Source of the DNA: Myxococcota bacterium
GTDB lineage: Bacteria; Myxococcota_A; UBA9160; UBA4427
NCBI GenBank assembly: GCA_028278345.1
Contig: JANQEL010000048.1
Location: 1-64,000 of the forward strand
Length of the DNA stretch: 64,000 bases
Direction of reading: 5' to 3'
The notes under the pieces were generated by a model, which saw only the letters and a program-made list of their open reading frames with translations, did not search any database and was not told the DNA's origin. The translations under genes were made by a program, and so were the position numbers. Positions 16,740 to 25,533 of the stretch are shown in pieces (positions within the stretch are counted from its first letter, which is position 1; each line of letters begins with the position of its first letter).

Positions 16740-17090
16740 TCATCCCTCTCCGCCTTCGCCCGTGCCGCCCGCCATCCGGTTCTCGAAGCACCGCAGCGCT
16801 CGGGGCCAATCGATCTGTCCGGGTGCAGCCACCCTGGCGCGTTCGATGCACGCGCTCGCGCTCTTGTACTCGCGCGTACCCTTGCTCGCCATCTCGATGG
16901 TGGCGATCAATTCGGCCGCGGCTTCGTGTTGTCGTGCGCGGCAGTTCTGCTGGGCGGTCGCATCGGCCGCGAAGCGCGCCTTGCAGAGCGCTTCGATCTG
17001 CCCGGCGCTGTCGTCGCCCGCGGTGGCCACGAAGGCGAACGCGATGAACGCGACGGCCGGCAGCATCGATTCGAATCTTCGGGGTCTCAT
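16740..17090 (-). CDS. Small secreted four-cysteine protein of unknown function
   Basis: A 116-residue protein not recognised. The first 24 residues form a signal peptide (Arg-rich start, hydrophobic core, cleavage near VATA-G). The mature part is helical with four cysteines (36, 50, 81, 101), spacing that would allow two disulfides, and a Gly/Glu-rich tail. It lies between a GNAT acetyltransferase and an enoyl-CoA hydratase in a leftward operon and overlaps the hydratase start region. Periplasmic location is inferred from the signal peptide; no function is proposed. Confidence 0.6.
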   Translation of the reverse strand: MRPRRFESMLPAVAFIAFAFVATAGDDSAGQIEALCKARFAADATAQQNCRARQHEAAAELIATIEMASKGTREYKSASACIERARVAAPGQIDWPRALRCFENRMAGGTGEGGEG

Positions 17091-17126
17091 CCGGGCAGAC
17101 AGTAGCCTCTCGCCGCGCGCGTCGGT

Positions 17127-17654
17127 TCAATCGCGAGCGAGGGGGCACACCATGGCGACCCGCTTCAGCGGATCGAGGCCGGCTTCGCGTTCTTCGGCCA
17201 GGCGCTGAGCGAGATCGGAGGAGAGTTCGTCTGCCTCGATCGCGCGAAAGCCGTGGCGCGCATAGAAGGGCGCGTTCCAGGGCAGGTGGCGAAATGTCGT
17301 GAGCGTGACCTCGGCGCATTCGCGCTCGCGGGCGAGTTCGATGACGGCACGCAGCAGCCGCGCACCGAGGCCGCGGCGAGCATGATCTGGATGCACGTCG
17401 AATTCCTCGAGATGGATCCCCGCTTCGCCTTCTTCGAGCAGCGCAAAGCCCACGGGTTCGTCCGCGTCCGCGGTCGCGACGACGAGCAACTCCTCGTCAC
17501 GCGCGGCCTGCGCGAAATCGGCGAGGGGCGTGACCTCTTCGGCCATCGCGGCCGGAACGTCTTCCTCGGGAAAGAGGGTCGCGGCTGCGCCTTCGATCGC
17601 GGCCAGCTTCGCCGCATCGGCCTCGCGACCCGGGCGAATCCGGTAGCCGGACAC
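17127..17654 (-). CDS. GNAT family N-acetyltransferase
   Basis: A 175-residue acetyltransferase. The acetyl-CoA-binding motif A reads DVHPDHARRGLGARLL (about 88-103), with the RRGLGA pyrophosphate loop, followed by a FYARHGF motif typical of GNAT strand 6-7. The start is taken at GTG 17654 because the frame upstream runs into the porin gene (stop at 17666-17668); the codon has only a weak ribosome site. Substrate unknown. It is 11 bp downstream of the porin gene on the same strand and probably co-transcribed. Confidence 0.8.
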   Translation of the reverse strand: MSGYRIRPGREADAAKLAAIEGAAATLFPEEDVPAAMAEEVTPLADFAQAARDEELLVVATADADEPVGFALLEEGEAGIHLEEFDVHPDHARRGLGARLLRAVIELARERECAEVTLTTFRHLPWNAPFYARHGFRAIEADELSSDLAQRLAEEREAGLDPLKRVAMVCPLARD

Positions 17655-17665
17655 CGCCGCTGCGG

Positions 17666-18400
17666 TCAGAACGACCGCGAGAAGGTGAAGACGGCCCGGT
17701 CGTCGTCGGTATCCGCCCGCGAGTCGATATCGTTGCCCACGTAGCGAAGATCGAGCACGAAACCGAGCCACTCACCCGCGATGCCGACATCCCAATGCAC
17801 GTAGCTTCCGCCGTTGGAGATGTCCTGGTAGCCGACGTTCGAGTCGATCGCGAGGCGGTAGCGCTCGAAGACATCGAAGGGAATCGGAATGCCGACGCCG
17901 CCCGAGACATGGGCGCCCACGCCGGAGGATCCGCGGAAGTCGGGGGAGATCGCAACCGCGGTGCCGATCGAAGCGACTTCGAGATCGTGCCCGAGGGCGA
18001 GGCTGAACTCGACGAAGTCGAGGTTCAAGTCACCCGAAGCGCCGGGGTAGACGTAGCCGAGCACCATAACGTCGTAGGTGATGTCCTTGTACGCGCTCGC
18101 ATAGCCGCCGTAGACGTCGAGCTCGATCTGCGAACTGCCGTCCTTGAAGTCGACGTTGGAACTCCAGAAGCCGGTGTAGACGCCACTCTCGTGCGACCAG
18201 TCGAGGCTGGCTTGCACCGCAACGTCTTCGTCGCTCTGGGAGACGCCGCGAAACACGTAGTCGGTCGCTAAGGCGATGGTGGAATTGAATGCGCCCGGGA
18301 GTTCGAACTCGTCGGCGGATTCCGGTTGCGGGGCGTCGGTTTGTGCAAGTGCTGCGCCCGGAATCCACAGTAGAACCACGATCGTCAGAAAGCGCTTCAT
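17666..18400 (-). CDS. TorF-family putative porin (outer membrane beta-barrel)
   Basis: A 244-residue exported protein. Residues 1-19 are a signal peptide ending ALA, then an acidic linker and an even-numbered series of alternating amphipathic strands ending in Phe (FTFSRSF), the usual outer-membrane barrel signature. The stretch ATDYVFRGVSQS (about 45-56) with WSSNVDF and ELDVYGGY is characteristic of the TorF/TIGR02001 family found in Proteobacteria. These are thought to form channels of unknown specificity. It is the first gene of a leftward group (porin, GNAT, small secreted protein, enoyl-CoA hydratase) and divergent from the electron-transfer operon. Confidence 0.82.
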   Translation of the reverse strand: MKRFLTIVVLLWIPGAALAQTDAPQPESADEFELPGAFNSTIALATDYVFRGVSQSDEDVAVQASLDWSHESGVYTGFWSSNVDFKDGSSQIELDVYGGYASAYKDITYDVMVLGYVYPGASGDLNLDFVEFSLALGHDLEVASIGTAVAISPDFRGSSGVGAHVSGGVGIPIPFDVFERYRLAIDSNVGYQDISNGGSYVHWDVGIAGEWLGFVLDLRYVGNDIDSRADTDDDRAVFTFSRSF

Positions 18401-18504
18401 ACCTTGCCCCCTCTCCACCCCTCGAACACGAGATTCCACCCCCCGCGGATTGCGCGCGCACACTAGCGCAGCCCCTCTCGGCATCGGTACCGTGGTGCGA
18501 CCCA

Positions 18505-19782
18505 ATGGGAATCGAAGACGTCATTCGCATCGTGGGCTTGTTGATCGTCGCCGGTGTCGCCACCGACCTGGGTCTGGCACTCGCGTCGCGTTTTCGCCGC
18601 ACCGCCTACGAGCGCGACCGCTACGACCTCGATCTCGAAGCCCTCGAAGAGCGGCTGATGACGGCCCGCGTGCGGCGCATCGACCGCGAGCGCGAGAGCG
18701 AATCGTGGAACGGCATCCGCAAGTTCCGGGTGGCGCGCAAGGTCGACGAAGGCGGCGACATCACCTCCTTCTATTTCGAGGCCCACGACGCGAAGCCCAT
18801 CCCGTCGTATCAACCCGGGCAGTACCTCACCTTCTCCCTCAAGATCCCGGAGCAGAAGCGACCCGAAGTGCGCTGCTACTCGCTCTCCGACAAGGCCAAC
18901 CCCTATCACTATCGGGTCTCGATCAAGCGCGTTCCGCCGCCGCGCGACGTACCCGATGCGCCGCCGGGCAAGGTCTCGAACTTCATGCACGACAACGTGC
19001 AGGAAGGAGACATCGTCGACTGCCTCGCGCCGGGGGGCGACTTCTACCTCGACACTGCCCACAAGGGCCCCATCGTGTTGATCGCCGGGGGCATCGGGCT
19101 CACGCCGATGGTCTCGATGCTGAACGCCGTCGAAGAGCGGGGCTTCGATCGCGACGTCTGGCTCTTCTACGGCGTACGCGACCAGAATGAACCCGTGATG
19201 ATGGATCACCTCGGCGAGATCGCACGGCAGAACACCGAGCGCTTCCACTTCCACATGTGTTACAGCGGGCTCGAGGAGTCGCAGCTGCCGGGCGATCCCG
19301 ACATCACCTGTCATCCCGAGCGCGTGAGCGTCGACCTCTTCAAGCGCGTGCTGCCGAGCAACAACTTCGACTACTACATCTGCGGCCCGCCGCCGATGAT
19401 GGACAGCGTGACCCACGACCTGCGCGAGTGGGGCGTGCCCGATGCCCATGTGCACTTCGAATCCTTCGGCCCGGCCAGCGTGTCGAAGACGCCGCAGGCC
19501 GAAGAAGTCGCAGCCGGTGCCGAGACGGCCTTCAAGATCTCGTTTTCGAAGTCGGGAGAAGAGCACCCCTGGGATCCCGCTGCGGGAAACATCCTGGCCT
19601 TCGCCCTCGACAAGGACATCGACATTCCCAGCGGCTGCCGCGCGGGCAATTGCGGCACGTGTGTCTCGGCGATCAAGTCGGGCGAGATCGAGTACCTGAA
19701 ACCCCCCGGCCAGGCTCCGGACGACGGCTCGTGTCTCACCTGCATCAGCGTGCCGAAGTCGGATCTCGTGATCGACGCGTAA
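18505..19782 (+). CDS. Membrane-anchored flavin reductase with C-terminal [2Fe-2S] ferredoxin domain
   Basis: A 425-residue NAD(P)H oxidoreductase. A single N-terminal helix (about 6-28) anchors it. The ferredoxin-NADP-reductase domain follows: RCYSLSD (about 131-137) binds flavin, GGIGLTPMVSML (about 198-209) and CGPPPMM (about 298-304) bind the nicotinamide nucleotide. The C-terminus is a plant-type [2Fe-2S] ferredoxin with CRAGNCGTC and CLTC (about 379-387 and 414-417). The order FNR-ferredoxin matches oxygenase reductases and related NADH-dependent electron donors. It is the first gene of a four-gene operon; it would feed NAD(P)H electrons to the downstream Fe-S protein, cytochrome-b-like protein and decaheme cytochrome. 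ATG 18505 follows only a weak ribosome site. Confidence 0.85.
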   Translation: MGIEDVIRIVGLLIVAGVATDLGLALASRFRRTAYERDRYDLDLEALEERLMTARVRRIDRERESESWNGIRKFRVARKVDEGGDITSFYFEAHDAKPIPSYQPGQYLTFSLKIPEQKRPEVRCYSLSDKANPYHYRVSIKRVPPPRDVPDAPPGKVSNFMHDNVQEGDIVDCLAPGGDFYLDTAHKGPIVLIAGGIGLTPMVSMLNAVEERGFDRDVWLFYGVRDQNEPVMMDHLGEIARQNTERFHFHMCYSGLEESQLPGDPDITCHPERVSVDLFKRVLPSNNFDYYICGPPPMMDSVTHDLREWGVPDAHVHFESFGPASVSKTPQAEEVAAGAETAFKISFSKSGEEHPWDPAAGNILAFALDKDIDIPSGCRAGNCGTCVSAIKSGEIEYLKPPGQAPDDGSCLTCISVPKSDLVIDA

Positions 19783-19809
19783 ACAGTTCCGGTCTCTGCT
19801 GAGGTCCAA

Positions 19810-21522
19810 ATGACGTTCGACCCCGTTGCCGTGCGCCGCCCCCAGCGTTGGGACGAACCCTTCGACGAGCGGCCGCTCTCCGACCGCGACGTCAACTGGA
19901 TCCTGCAGCACGCGCCCTTCAGCGAGATCGCCGAGGAAGAGTTCCGTGGGCACTCACCGCTGGGCGAGATCCTGCGAAACGACTCGCGCATCGTTCGCTG
20001 CATGAGTGGCGACGTCGTCTATCGCACGGGCGATTTCGGCACCTCGGCCTTCTTCGTACTCACCGGCCATGTACGCATCGTGCTCGACCACGGCAGTGAA
20101 GAGATGGCGAGCATGATCGAGGGCGCGGTGGTCCACAAGCGGCGCGGCCTCTTCGACGCGCTCACACAGTTGTGGAAGAACCACCGCATCCCCGAAGCCC
20201 GAGACCTCGACGCCGATGCGCGTGCCTCCGACGTACGCGACAAGGGCATGTTCGTGCAGGACGTGCCCGGAGTGCTCTCGCTCCACGAAACGAATACGAT
20301 CGGCCCCGGCCATCTCTTCGGTGAACTCTCCGCGCTCGGTCGCTCGCCGCGCACGACCACGATCGTGGCCGACGGGCAATGCGAGCTGCTCGAGATCCGC
20401 TGGCAGGGGTTGCGCGACATCTGCCGCGGCTCGGATGCGCTGAATCGCGCTGTCGACGAGCTCTACCGCAAGAACGCCCTCGACGAGCAACTCCAGGCCA
20501 CGCCGATCTTCGCAAACGTCTCCCCCGAAGGTCGCAAGCGGCTGATCCAGGAGACCGTCTTCGAGAACTTCGGCAATCGCGAGTGGGCGGCGAGCTACAA
20601 GGCCGTCGCCGAGCAGGGTGCTGCGCAACGCCTGAAGAAGGAACCGGTGATCGCCGAGGAGGGCCACTACCCCAACGGGCTGATCCTGATTCGCAGCGGC
20701 TTTGCGCGGGTCAGCCAGCAATTCGGCAACGGACACCGAACGCTGAGTTATCTCGGCAAGGGCCAGATGTTCGGCCTCGAGGAGCTCTATCACAACTGGC
20801 GCGCCGACGAGCCCCTGCCCTACCGCTTCACACTGCGGACCGTCGGCTATGTCGACGCCTTGATCGTGCCGACCCGGGTGCTCGAAGAGGTCGTGCTGCC
20901 CACGATCCCGCAATCGATGATCCCCGACCCGCCGGTGGGCGACGTGCGCGACGCCGACTTCCTGACCACCGACCCGGCCTCGCAACTTCGCACCCAGCAC
21001 CTCGAGGCCCTGGTCGAGGGACGCTTCATCAACGGCACGGCCACGATGATGATCGACCTCGAACGCTGCACGCGCTGCGACGATTGCGTGCGCGCCTGCG
21101 CGGCCACCCACGACGGCAATCCCCGCTTCATCCGCCACGGCGCCCAGGTGGGGCGCTTCATGGTCGCCAACGCCTGCATGCACTGCGTCGACCCGGTCTG
21201 CATGATCGGTTGCCCCACCGGCGCGATCCATCGCTCGCCCCACGGCGGCGAAGTCGCGATCAACGATCCGACCTGCATCGGGTGTGCGACCTGCGCGACC
21301 AACTGCCCGTACCACAACATCCGCATGGTCGAGATCCGCAAGGCGGATGGCCGTCTCGTGCGCGACGTCGAAACCCGCGCGCCCATCGCCAAGGCGACGA
21401 AGTGCGATCTCTGCGTCGACCAGGCCGTCAGCCCGTCATGCCAGAACGCGTGCCCCCACGACGCCCTGCATCGTGTGGACATGCGCGAGACCCCGAAACT
21501 TCTGGAGCTGCTCGAACGGTGA
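19810..21522 (+). CDS. Fusion of two cyclic-nucleotide-binding domains with a 4Fe-4S polyferredoxin
   Basis: A 570-residue cytosolic protein. The first CRP-like binding fold covers about 60-220 and contains GHLFGELSALGRSPRTTTI, a phosphate-binding-cassette-like sequence. A second degenerate fold covers about 225-375. From about 405 onward is a four-cluster ferredoxin with CTRCDDCVRAC, CMHCVDPVCMIGC, CIGCATCATNCPY and CDLCVD...CQNACP, similar to DMSO-reductase-type beta subunits. The combination suggests electron transfer gated by a cyclic nucleotide or other ligand. It sits between a flavin reductase (27 bp upstream) and a cytochrome-b-like membrane protein whose GTG start overlaps this stop, so it is probably the electron bridge of this operon. 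Confidence 0.85.
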   Translation: MTFDPVAVRRPQRWDEPFDERPLSDRDVNWILQHAPFSEIAEEEFRGHSPLGEILRNDSRIVRCMSGDVVYRTGDFGTSAFFVLTGHVRIVLDHGSEEMASMIEGAVVHKRRGLFDALTQLWKNHRIPEARDLDADARASDVRDKGMFVQDVPGVLSLHETNTIGPGHLFGELSALGRSPRTTTIVADGQCELLEIRWQGLRDICRGSDALNRAVDELYRKNALDEQLQATPIFANVSPEGRKRLIQETVFENFGNREWAASYKAVAEQGAAQRLKKEPVIAEEGHYPNGLILIRSGFARVSQQFGNGHRTLSYLGKGQMFGLEELYHNWRADEPLPYRFTLRTVGYVDALIVPTRVLEEVVLPTIPQSMIPDPPVGDVRDADFLTTDPASQLRTQHLEALVEGRFINGTATMMIDLERCTRCDDCVRACAATHDGNPRFIRHGAQVGRFMVANACMHCVDPVCMIGCPTGAIHRSPHGGEVAINDPTCIGCATCATNCPYHNIRMVEIRKADGRLVRDVETRAPIAKATKCDLCVDQAVSPSCQNACPHDALHRVDMRETPKLLELLER

Positions 21523-22343
21523 ACGCCTTCGCGAAACGCAGAGCGGTGAATACCGGGGTGACGGCCCTCGCCATCCTGCTCGGCGCCCTGGCTCTCCAGA
21601 TCCTCCACACCGCGATTCGACCCATCGCCTTCTGGTCGGGCTGGGTGCTCTTCGCGGTGATCCTGAGCCTCTCCCTCTTCAACGCGCGCAAGAAGCTCCC
21701 CTTCCTGCCCATCGGTAACGCTTCGACCTGGTTGCAGTTCCACATCTACGCCGGGCTGTTCTCGATCGTGGCGTTCTTCGCGCATGCGGGTTTCGCGCTG
21801 CCGACGGGGCGCCTCGAATCCCTTCTCTTCCTTCTCTTTGCTGGGATCGCGATCTCCGGCTTGTTCGGGACGGCGATCTCCCGCGTGATTCCGGTCGGCC
21901 TCACGTCGAAGGGCGAAGCGGTGCTCTACGAGCGCATCCCGGCCCTGCGTGAAGCGCTGCGACGCGAAGTCGAAGATATCGTGGTCGAGTCGGCACGCGC
22001 ACATCAGAAGACCACCATCTCCGACTTCCATCGCGAACAACTGGCGCCCTACTTCCGGGGGCCGCGCAACTTCATCTATCACGCGATGGGGTGGTCGCGT
22101 CCCCTGCGCGAGCTCGAACGGGAGCTCGGTGTCCTCGATCGCTATCTCAACGACGATGAGCGCGAAGCCCTGCGCGAGATCACCGAGCGGGTTCGCGCCA
22201 AGGACGACCTCGACTACCAATGGGCGCGTCAGCTGCTGCTCAAGGCCTGGTTGTTCATCCACATCCCCCTGACCTTCAGCTTGTTGATCCTGATCGGGAT
22301 TCACATCTTCGTGGTCTACGGCTTCCGGGGGAATCTCCCGTGA
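21519..22343 (+). CDS. Cytochrome-b-like membrane subunit of an electron-transfer complex
   Basis: A 274-residue membrane protein starting at GTG 21519, overlapping the previous stop (GTGA), with GGAG at 21504-21507. Helices lie near 12-30, 34-52, 68-90, 97-117 and 245-268, with a long charged loop between the fourth and fifth. Histidines occur inside or at the ends of helices (QFHIYAG, FFAHAGF, WLFIHIP, IGIHIF), in positions suited to bis-His heme b ligation. No full family match is claimed, but the context shows it: it would pass electrons between the cytosolic Fe-S protein and the decaheme cytochrome on the outside. Confidence 0.72.
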   Translation: MNAFAKRRAVNTGVTALAILLGALALQILHTAIRPIAFWSGWVLFAVILSLSLFNARKKLPFLPIGNASTWLQFHIYAGLFSIVAFFAHAGFALPTGRLESLLFLLFAGIAISGLFGTAISRVIPVGLTSKGEAVLYERIPALREALRREVEDIVVESARAHQKTTISDFHREQLAPYFRGPRNFIYHAMGWSRPLRELERELGVLDRYLNDDEREALREITERVRAKDDLDYQWARQLLLKAWLFIHIPLTFSLLILIGIHIFVVYGFRGNLP

Positions 22344-24565
22344 CACGCCGGCTGCAGCAGACGGACTTCGACCAGAGCATCTACGAACGGCCCGACCGCG
22401 AGTGGATCTGCGGGCACACGGGTCGGCCGTGTGCGCTGGGCCCCGACGTGAAGGGTCACTGCAACACCACCCACGAGTGCGTTCCCGCGCGTGAAGGCGA
22501 CCGTTGGCGCTGTACGCGAACGGCCCCCTTCGGCGGTGAGTGCGAGCGCGGCCCCCTGCCCGACGGCAGCTGCTGCAACCCGATCGCGACCTGCCAGCCC
22601 CGGCGCAACCTGCGCGCGAAACGCGGGCGCACGGTGCGCGTCGTGGTGGCCCTCACGGTGGGTGTACTCGCGATCTTCCTCGGCGGAGACGGCGCCCTCG
22701 ATTTCGTCCATCCCGGGCCGGTGACGAAGCACCACGGCACGATCGAGGGCGATTGCGTTCGCTGCCACGCGGCGGGGGCCGGCGGATTCTCCCACTGGAT
22801 CGGCATGGCCTTCGCCGAGACCGAACGCGCGAGTGACAGCGAACGTTGCCTCGAATGCCACGACCTCGGCGCTTCGAACCTCCTGCCCCACAGCCTGCCC
22901 GCCGTAGAGCTGGCCGAAACCACCGCCCGCTTTCGCGAACGTGAGATCGAGGGATCCGCCCCTCTTCGCGTCACCCTGGCGAGTCTCGGGCCGGCGCGCA
23001 GCGTACGGGCCGGCGCCGAACTCACGTGCGCGGTCTGCCACCAGGAACACCAGGGCGTCGACCATGAGCTCACGTCGCTGTCGAACGATCAGTGCCAGGT
23101 ATGTCACGCGATCCAGTTCGATCGTTTCGAAGAGGACCACCCCGCCCTCGGCCTCTACCCACACGGCCGTCGCACCCGCATCGCCTTCGATCACGCGACC
23201 CACATCGAGGAGTACTTCCCCGGCGAAGAGCGCGAAGACATCAGCTGCGTGACCTGCCACGCCCCCGACGCCACGGGCCGCACGATGGATGTGAACGAGT
23301 TCGCGACGAGTTGTGCCGACTGCCACGACGGTGATGTGCGCAGCGCCGGTTCGACCGGAATCGCCTTCTTGAACCTGCCCGCGATCGACGCACGCGGACT
23401 GCGCAGGTCGGGCATCGATCCGGGTCAATGGCCCGCGATCGAGCGGGCCCGCCCGCCCAGCCCCTTCATCGGCCTGCTCCTCGCAGGCGACAGCCGTTGG
23501 CAAAGCGACGATCCCGCCGCGACGAGCGACGCGATGACGCGGGCCGACAATGCGGCGAGCCTCGATCCGGAAGAGCGCCAACAGGTCGGCCGCTGGGTGT
23601 GGGCCTACAAGTCGCTGCTGCTGGAATTGCGCAACGACGGTCATCGCACGATTGCGAATCGCATCGCCTCGGATGCGATCACCGCCGACGCACTCGGCCC
23701 CGGCGACCGCGCAAACCTGCTGAGCGGGATCGATCGCGCACTCGTAGCCAGCACGGTCGACACCTGGTTCCCCGACCTCGAACGCGAGATGTCGGTCTTC
23801 GATCGGGTGACCGGCGAGCTCGAAGACCTCGGCCAGATGGAACGACGCCACTGGGAAGCCATCGGGGCCGGCATGCGCGACCTCGCCGGCGCGCGCGGCG
23901 GACGCGGACGCGCCTCGAGCGGCGACGCCAAGGGGGGAGATCGCTGGGTGCGCGAAGGCGGTTGGTATCGCAGCGGGAAGGACGCTTCGATCCGCTACCG
24001 CTCACGCGGACACGCCGACCCCTTCCTTCGCACCTGGTTCGACGTCGCGGCCGCGGTCGCACAGACCGGCGACGCCGGCAGTGAAGCCACCTTCGCCGCG
24101 AACGCGCTCTTCGCGGGATTGCGTCGCGAGAGCACCACCGGCTCGTGCACCCTCTGCCACAGCATCGACACGGGTGAGACCGAAGACGGTGTCGCGGGAT
24201 CGTTCAATCAGGTGGCGTGGCGTCCCCACCGCCCCGACCCGCATCGCAAGCGCGCGACGGAGTTCCGTCACATGCCGCACTTCAGCCTCGACAACGCCGG
24301 CACCTGCGACACCTGTCACACGTTGCGCGAATCCGACCCCGACGCGTTCGCCGAAGCCTACGAAGCCGACGCTTCGACCTGGGGCCATGCCCTCAACTTC
24401 GAACCGGTGGGGCGCGAGACCTGCGGCGATTGCCATACCCGCGAAGCCGCGGGGGACGATTGCGTGGCGTGCCACAACTACCACCTGGGCGACACCAGGC
24501 CGATCCATCTCACCGCGACGCTCAGCGCCGCAGAAGAGGCCCAAGAAGAGGCGGGAGACGAATAG
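22340..24565 (+). CDS. Membrane-anchored decaheme cytochrome c with cysteine-rich cytosolic head
   Basis: A 741-residue protein starting at GTG 22340, overlapping the previous stop. Residues 1-97 contain nine cysteines (24, 31, 41, 47, 58, 68, 78, 79, 85), then one membrane helix (about 99-116). The exterior part has ten CXXCH heme c sites: six between about residues 139 and 335 and four in the C-terminal fifth, separated by a heme-free helical domain with an Arg/Gly-rich linker. This matches the cytochrome c3/multiheme superfamily. The cysteine-rich head could bind Fe-S or zinc. As last gene of the operon it is the likely exit point for electrons to a periplasmic or extracellular acceptor. 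Confidence 0.87.
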   Translation: MTRRLQQTDFDQSIYERPDREWICGHTGRPCALGPDVKGHCNTTHECVPAREGDRWRCTRTAPFGGECERGPLPDGSCCNPIATCQPRRNLRAKRGRTVRVVVALTVGVLAIFLGGDGALDFVHPGPVTKHHGTIEGDCVRCHAAGAGGFSHWIGMAFAETERASDSERCLECHDLGASNLLPHSLPAVELAETTARFREREIEGSAPLRVTLASLGPARSVRAGAELTCAVCHQEHQGVDHELTSLSNDQCQVCHAIQFDRFEEDHPALGLYPHGRRTRIAFDHATHIEEYFPGEEREDISCVTCHAPDATGRTMDVNEFATSCADCHDGDVRSAGSTGIAFLNLPAIDARGLRRSGIDPGQWPAIERARPPSPFIGLLLAGDSRWQSDDPAATSDAMTRADNAASLDPEERQQVGRWVWAYKSLLLELRNDGHRTIANRIASDAITADALGPGDRANLLSGIDRALVASTVDTWFPDLEREMSVFDRVTGELEDLGQMERRHWEAIGAGMRDLAGARGGRGRASSGDAKGGDRWVREGGWYRSGKDASIRYRSRGHADPFLRTWFDVAAAVAQTGDAGSEATFAANALFAGLRRESTTGSCTLCHSIDTGETEDGVAGSFNQVAWRPHRPDPHRKRATEFRHMPHFSLDNAGTCDTCHTLRESDPDAFAEAYEADASTWGHALNFEPVGRETCGDCHTREAAGDDCVACHNYHLGDTRPIHLTATLSAAEEAQEEAGDE

Positions 24566-24568
24566 CCG

Positions 24569-25477
24569 CTAGTCCTCGAAGCGGAATTCTTCGCTTCCGA
24601 TGCGGATCACGTCGCCGAACTTGAGCTCGACGTTCTCGATGCGCTGCTCGTTCACCCAGGTGCCGTTCACCGAACGCAGATCCCAGATGTGGGCGCGCCC
24701 GGAACGGATCCGCAGCTCGGCGTGGTTGCGCGAGGCGTCGTGGCCGTGGATCACGATGTCGTTGTCGTTCAGGCCGCCGATGCGCACGCGGGGCCGATCG
24801 AGATCGATGCGCTCACCAGCTCTCGGCCCCTTGGTGAATACGAGGGAGGGCACCGGCTTCTGCCAGAAGAGCCAGAAAGGTCGCTTGCGCCGACCGGTGG
24901 CGGGCGCGTCGGGAGTGGCCTTCTCGCCCGTCTGCTCCTCGGCGTCTTCTACCACCGGTGCCGGGGCGGCTCCGACCGAGGTGCTTCCCGTACCCTCGGT
25001 GATGACGGGAATCGCGCTTCCACCCATCTCGCCCGTGCCCGTCACCATGCGCAGCATGAAGACCGTCGTGCCGAGGCGGATGCGATCGCCGTCCTGCAGC
25101 GAATCCTCGCTGATGAGGCTTTCGTTGACGTAGACGTCCTTGCCTTCGGCGGCACGCAACAGGAAGCGCCCCTGGTCGCACTCGATGTGGGCATGGGAGC
25201 GCGAGATCCAACGACTGTTCAACACGGGCGAACAGGTCGATCCCCGACCGAGGTGATTGTCGCCGTTTCGTAGGATGAAGGCTTCGCCCTGGAGATCACC
25301 TTCGATGGCGACCAGGGTGGCCGCCACGCCGACCGCATCGGTCGCGGTCGGTGTCGCCACGGTAGGCGGGATGGCTTCCGCGACCGAGGGCTCTGCCGCC
25401 GGCTCTTCGGCCGCCGAGGAAACCTGGCTCGATACCACCGTAGGTTGGGCAATGCTGCGCTTGTCTCGCGATGCCAA
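24569..25477 (-). CDS. Two-FHA-domain protein
   Basis: A 302-residue cytosolic protein starting at TTG 25477, which has GGAGG at a proper distance. An Ala/Pro/Thr-rich N-terminus (1-50) precedes a first FHA domain (about 53-145: LGRGSTCSPVL, SRSHAHIE, YVNE). A linker with a basic stretch (RRKRP) leads to a second FHA domain (about 210-302: VRIGGLNDNDIVI, SRNHAELR, SVNGTWVN). Both retain the Arg, Ser-x-x-His and Asn residues that read phosphothreonine. It is expected to bind phosphorylated partners of Ser/Thr kinase signalling; no kinase gene is in the window. Convergent with the decaheme gene (3 bp gap). Confidence 0.9.
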   Translation of the reverse strand: MASRDKRSIAQPTVVSSQVSSAAEEPAAEPSVAEAIPPTVATPTATDAVGVAATLVAIEGDLQGEAFILRNGDNHLGRGSTCSPVLNSRWISRSHAHIECDQGRFLLRAAEGKDVYVNESLISEDSLQDGDRIRLGTTVFMLRMVTGTGEMGGSAIPVITEGTGSTSVGAAPAPVVEDAEEQTGEKATPDAPATGRRKRPFWLFWQKPVPSLVFTKGPRAGERIDLDRPRVRIGGLNDNDIVIHGHDASRNHAELRIRSGRAHIWDLRSVNGTWVNEQRIENVELKFGDVIRIGSEEFRFED

Positions 25478-25533
25478 CGCCGACCTCCCGAAGCCGCGAG
25501 TCTATCATGCGCCTTCGGCTATGCTGCCCCGCG

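Noticed and set aside
20847..22346. 499-residue minus-strand ORF opposite the electron-transfer operon
   Set aside because: Opposite strand carries clear Fe-S and membrane-protein motifs with GTGA coupling; this frame has none.
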